From Acidobacteriota bacterium (lineage in GTDB: Bacteria; Acidobacteriota; Terriglobia; Acidiferrales; UBA7541), in assembly GCA_013289825.1 (NCBI GenBank), contig JABCZF010000025.1:1-64000 (forward strand): a stretch of DNA of 64,000 nucleotides. The letters run 5' to 3'. Below the pieces are notes generated by a model, which ran no database searches, was not told the DNA's origin, and worked only from the letters and a program-made list of their open reading frames with translations. Every line of letters begins with the position of its first letter. Position 1 is the first letter of the stretch. Positions 62,589-64,000 of this stretch are shown one piece after another. The position numbers and the translations under genes were made by a program.

Positions 62589-62810
62589 ATGCCAAGGAAT
62601 TCGACGAAACCAAAACTGAAGCTGAAAACCCATCGTGGCGCCAAAAAGCGCTTCAAAATCACCGCGAACGGCAAAATCAAACGCATGCACTCCGGCAAAC
62701 GCCATTTGATGGGCACCAAAGCTCCCGGCCGCATGCGCAAACTAAAAAAGTTGACGCTGGTCAATCCCGCGGACGTAGCCGCCGTCAGACAAATGCTACC
62801 CTACGGCTAA
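62589..62810 (+). CDS. rpmI: 50S ribosomal protein L35
   Basis: 73 residues, basic: LKTHRGAKKRFKITANGKIK then RMHSGKRHLMGTK is the L35 signature. ATG 62589; AGGAG lies 12 bases ahead, rather far. Second gene of the infC cluster. Confidence 0.95.
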   Translation: MPRNSTKPKLKLKTHRGAKKRFKITANGKIKRMHSGKRHLMGTKAPGRMRKLKKLTLVNPADVAAVRQMLPYG

Positions 62811-63230
62811 AAGCCGTGCAGCTTTTAAGCGTGCCGTCACCATTCGCACGCGCAAAGATTTTCTTCGTAGGGGCACGGCACGCCGTACCCTTCCGTCAGA
62901 AAAGCAGGACGCAAGTCCTGCATATCGCGCCAGGCAGCGCTTCACGGGTGCCTGCCGGCCGATAAGCCGCCCAAAATTGTTTGCCGCAAGGCAAACAAAA
63001 GCGGCCAGCAAGCTAAATCAGAGACAAACCCGCTGCCTAACGCGTATTTCCCGCGCGAGCGCACCGTGTTTGTCTCCCGAAACAAGTAGCCGCGGTTTCG
63101 AATTTTCGGCTTTCCGTTGTACTGGCGGGTCTCCCTAGACCCGCTATTTTTCCGGCGGTCCGTTCGACCGTCCAACGCATTGCCGTCATTTTCGTCCCTA
63201 TGCTACGACCCGATTCGAAGGAGAAAACCC
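62811..63230 (+). other. unusually long, hairpin-rich spacer between rpmI and rplT
   Basis: 420 bases where this pair usually has tens. It holds at least five perfect palindromes: GCAGGAC-GCAA-GTCCTGC (62904-62921), TTGTTTGCC-GCAA-GGCAAACAA (62977-62998), a 9-bp long-range stem GAGACAAAC (63021-63029) with GTTTGTCTC (63068-63076), GCGGGTC...GACCCGC followed by TATTTTT (about 63124-63149), and a GTAGGGGCACGG element at 62868-62892. No reading frame has a ribosome site. Confidence 0.6.
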
Positions 63231-63605
63231 ATGGCACGCGTAAAACGCGGCACAAAACGCCGCGCCCGTCGCAAAAAATATCTCAAACGCACAAAAGGCT
63301 TCTTTCTAACAAAAAGCAAGCTCTACCAATCCGCACAGGAAGCAGCCAATCGCGCCGATCGTTACGCCAAGCGCGACCGCCGCGTAAAAAAGCGCGAATA
63401 TCGCAAACTCTGGATCCAACGCATAGGCGCAGCCGCCCGCAATAACGGCCTGACGTATGGCCAGCTGATTCACGGATTAAAAGCCGCCGGTGTCTCCCTA
63501 GATCGCAAGATCCTAGCCGATATCGCGGTCAAAGACGCCGCCGCTTTCACAAGCCTGGTGGCCAGCGCCAAAGCAGCCGCTCCGCCCCAAGCCAAAAAGG
63601 CTTAG
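63231..63605 (+). CDS. rplT: 50S ribosomal protein L20
   Basis: 124 residues: [60 protein letters not shown] and the C-terminal LADIAVKD are diagnostic. AAGGAG eight bases ahead of ATG 63231. L20 is an early 50S assembly protein and in other bacteria represses its own operon by binding the mRNA; the structured spacer upstream would be the place. Confidence 0.95.
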   Translation: MARVKRGTKRRARRKKYLKRTKGFFLTKSKLYQSAQEAANRADRYAKRDRRVKKREYRKLWIQRIGAAARNNGLTYGQLIHGLKAAGVSLDRKILADIAVKDAAAFTSLVASAKAAAPPQAKKA

Positions 63606-63623
63606 GCCCGATAGAGCTCTTAG

Positions 63624-63645
63624 AGGGCGGGGCTTGCCCCGCTCA
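63624..63645. repeat. short dispersed palindrome
   Basis: GAGGGCGGGGCTTGCCCCGC followed by TC, a 6-7-bp GC stem nearly the same as the element at 4734-4759. It lies between rplT and pheS. Confidence 0.5.
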
Positions 63646-63694
63646 GGCCTTCGATGTCGCACTGGTTTATGTCCAGCGTGTGGTATTTTCGCTT

Positions 63695-63723
63695 GTAGTG
63701 GCGCAGGCCTGTTGCGCCACTAC
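63695..63723. repeat. short palindrome, 11-bp stem
   Basis: GTAGTGGCGCA-GGCCTGT-TGCGCCACTAC, perfect stem 21 bases before the pheS start. It shares the GTAG start and CTAC end with the other palindromes. Confidence 0.55.
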
Positions 63724-63743
63724 AAGGCAGGATTTCAACAATC

Positions 63744-64000
63744 ATGGACTCCGCCCGAATCACGGCCGCCGAAACCCTAGCCGCTCTCGGTGTCACGCAA
63801 CCGGACCAGGTTGCGCCACTCTTCGCCGAAATCCGTTCGCGCTTCGGTCTCGAATCCACGGCTATCCATGACGAACCCGCCTGGAAAACGTTCCGCGACG
63901 CCTGGTTAGGGCGCAAATCCGGCATCCTCGCCCAAATCACCGACAACTGGCTGAAACCCGCCCCACCCGATCTAAAACGCGCCGTAGGCGCCGGCCTCAA
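63744..64000 (+). CDS. pheS: phenylalanyl-tRNA synthetase alpha subunit, N-terminal part
   Basis: The last 85 codons in the window begin MDSARITAAETLAALGV and reach WLGRKSGILAQITDNWLKPA and KRAVGAGL, the N-terminal coiled-coil region of PheS that binds tRNA-Phe. The catalytic part lies beyond the window edge. Position after rplT is the conserved infC-rpmI-rplT-pheS order. Confidence 0.85.
   Translation, partial: MDSARITAAETLAALGVTQPDQVAPLFAEIRSRFGLESTAIHDEPAWKTFRDAWLGRKSGILAQITDNWLKPAPPDLKRAVGAGL

Overview
The window looks like a chromosomal segment of an Acidobacteriota genome. I infer this from gene content: an ADOP-type (acidobacterial orphan permease) MacB/FtsX gene remnant, an Oar-like TonB-dependent receptor with a carboxypeptidase-regulatory N-terminus, Ser/Thr kinases fused to a TolB-like propeller, a CadC-like winged-helix protein with one C-terminal membrane helix, a DUF1111 di-haem protein and many secreted hydrolases. 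No rRNA is present and the genus cannot be fixed. Gene density is high, operons are short, and many starts are GTG or TTG supported by a good Shine-Dalgarno (SD) sequence.

Layout. 1-539: the 3' end of an IS200/IS605-type TnpB element that has cut off a small secreted-protein gene. 568-3153: threonine catabolism (tdh, kbl). 3275-16605: transport and secreted or envelope enzymes (MFS, M28 peptidase, phosphoesterase, calcineurin-like phosphatase, DinB, cyclase-fold protein with CxxCH, serine beta-lactamase-like, AIM24, DUF1111). 16710-24839: sigma-54 activator, a kinase-gene scrap, alcohol dehydrogenase, an intact kinase, an AbrB-like scrap, lysC. 24934-30257: a PilZ/coiled-coil protein, the ADOP gene gutted by a second TnpB remnant, and a TonB-dependent receptor. 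30357-33281: a tight four-gene operon around a DUF692 (MNIO) enzyme and a TIGR04222-type membrane protein with a 7-Cys Gly-rich tail. 33293-35447: an RCK-domain membrane protein, tRNA-Val(GAC), a B3/B4-domain protein and an HExxH protein. 35467-38121: asd and an ACT-less aspartokinase behind what reads as a threonine attenuator. 38122-50158: a DDAH-like enzyme, winged-helix protein, two tandem CocE-like hydrolases, typA, and three further secreted enzymes. 50412-52959: type III polyketide synthase, ICMT-like methyltransferase and an exported helical-repeat protein. 53147-57077: dienoyl-CoA-reductase-like SDR, PIG-L deacetylase, alpha/beta hydrolase with TPR-like end. 57164-64000: the translation cluster thrS, three unrelated genes, infC, rpmI, rplT, pheS (cut by the window edge).

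The two most interesting regions are: (1) the DUF692/TIGR04222 operon, with its own sigma70-like promoter, overlapping genes, a short helical partner and a nucleotidyltransferase-fold protein with a changed active-site Asp. It has the layout of a peptide-modification system acting on a membrane-anchored Cys-rich tail. (2) The leader of the aspartokinase-asd operon, with a Thr-codon-rich reading frame, a GC-rich hairpin followed by a T-rich tract, and a competing upstream pairing, i.e. thrL-like attenuation, in front of an aspartokinase that has lost its feedback (ACT) domains.

Threonine recurs: synthesis (lysC, ask-asd), breakdown (tdh-kbl) and charging (thrS). Function assignments come from reading motifs, not from database searches.
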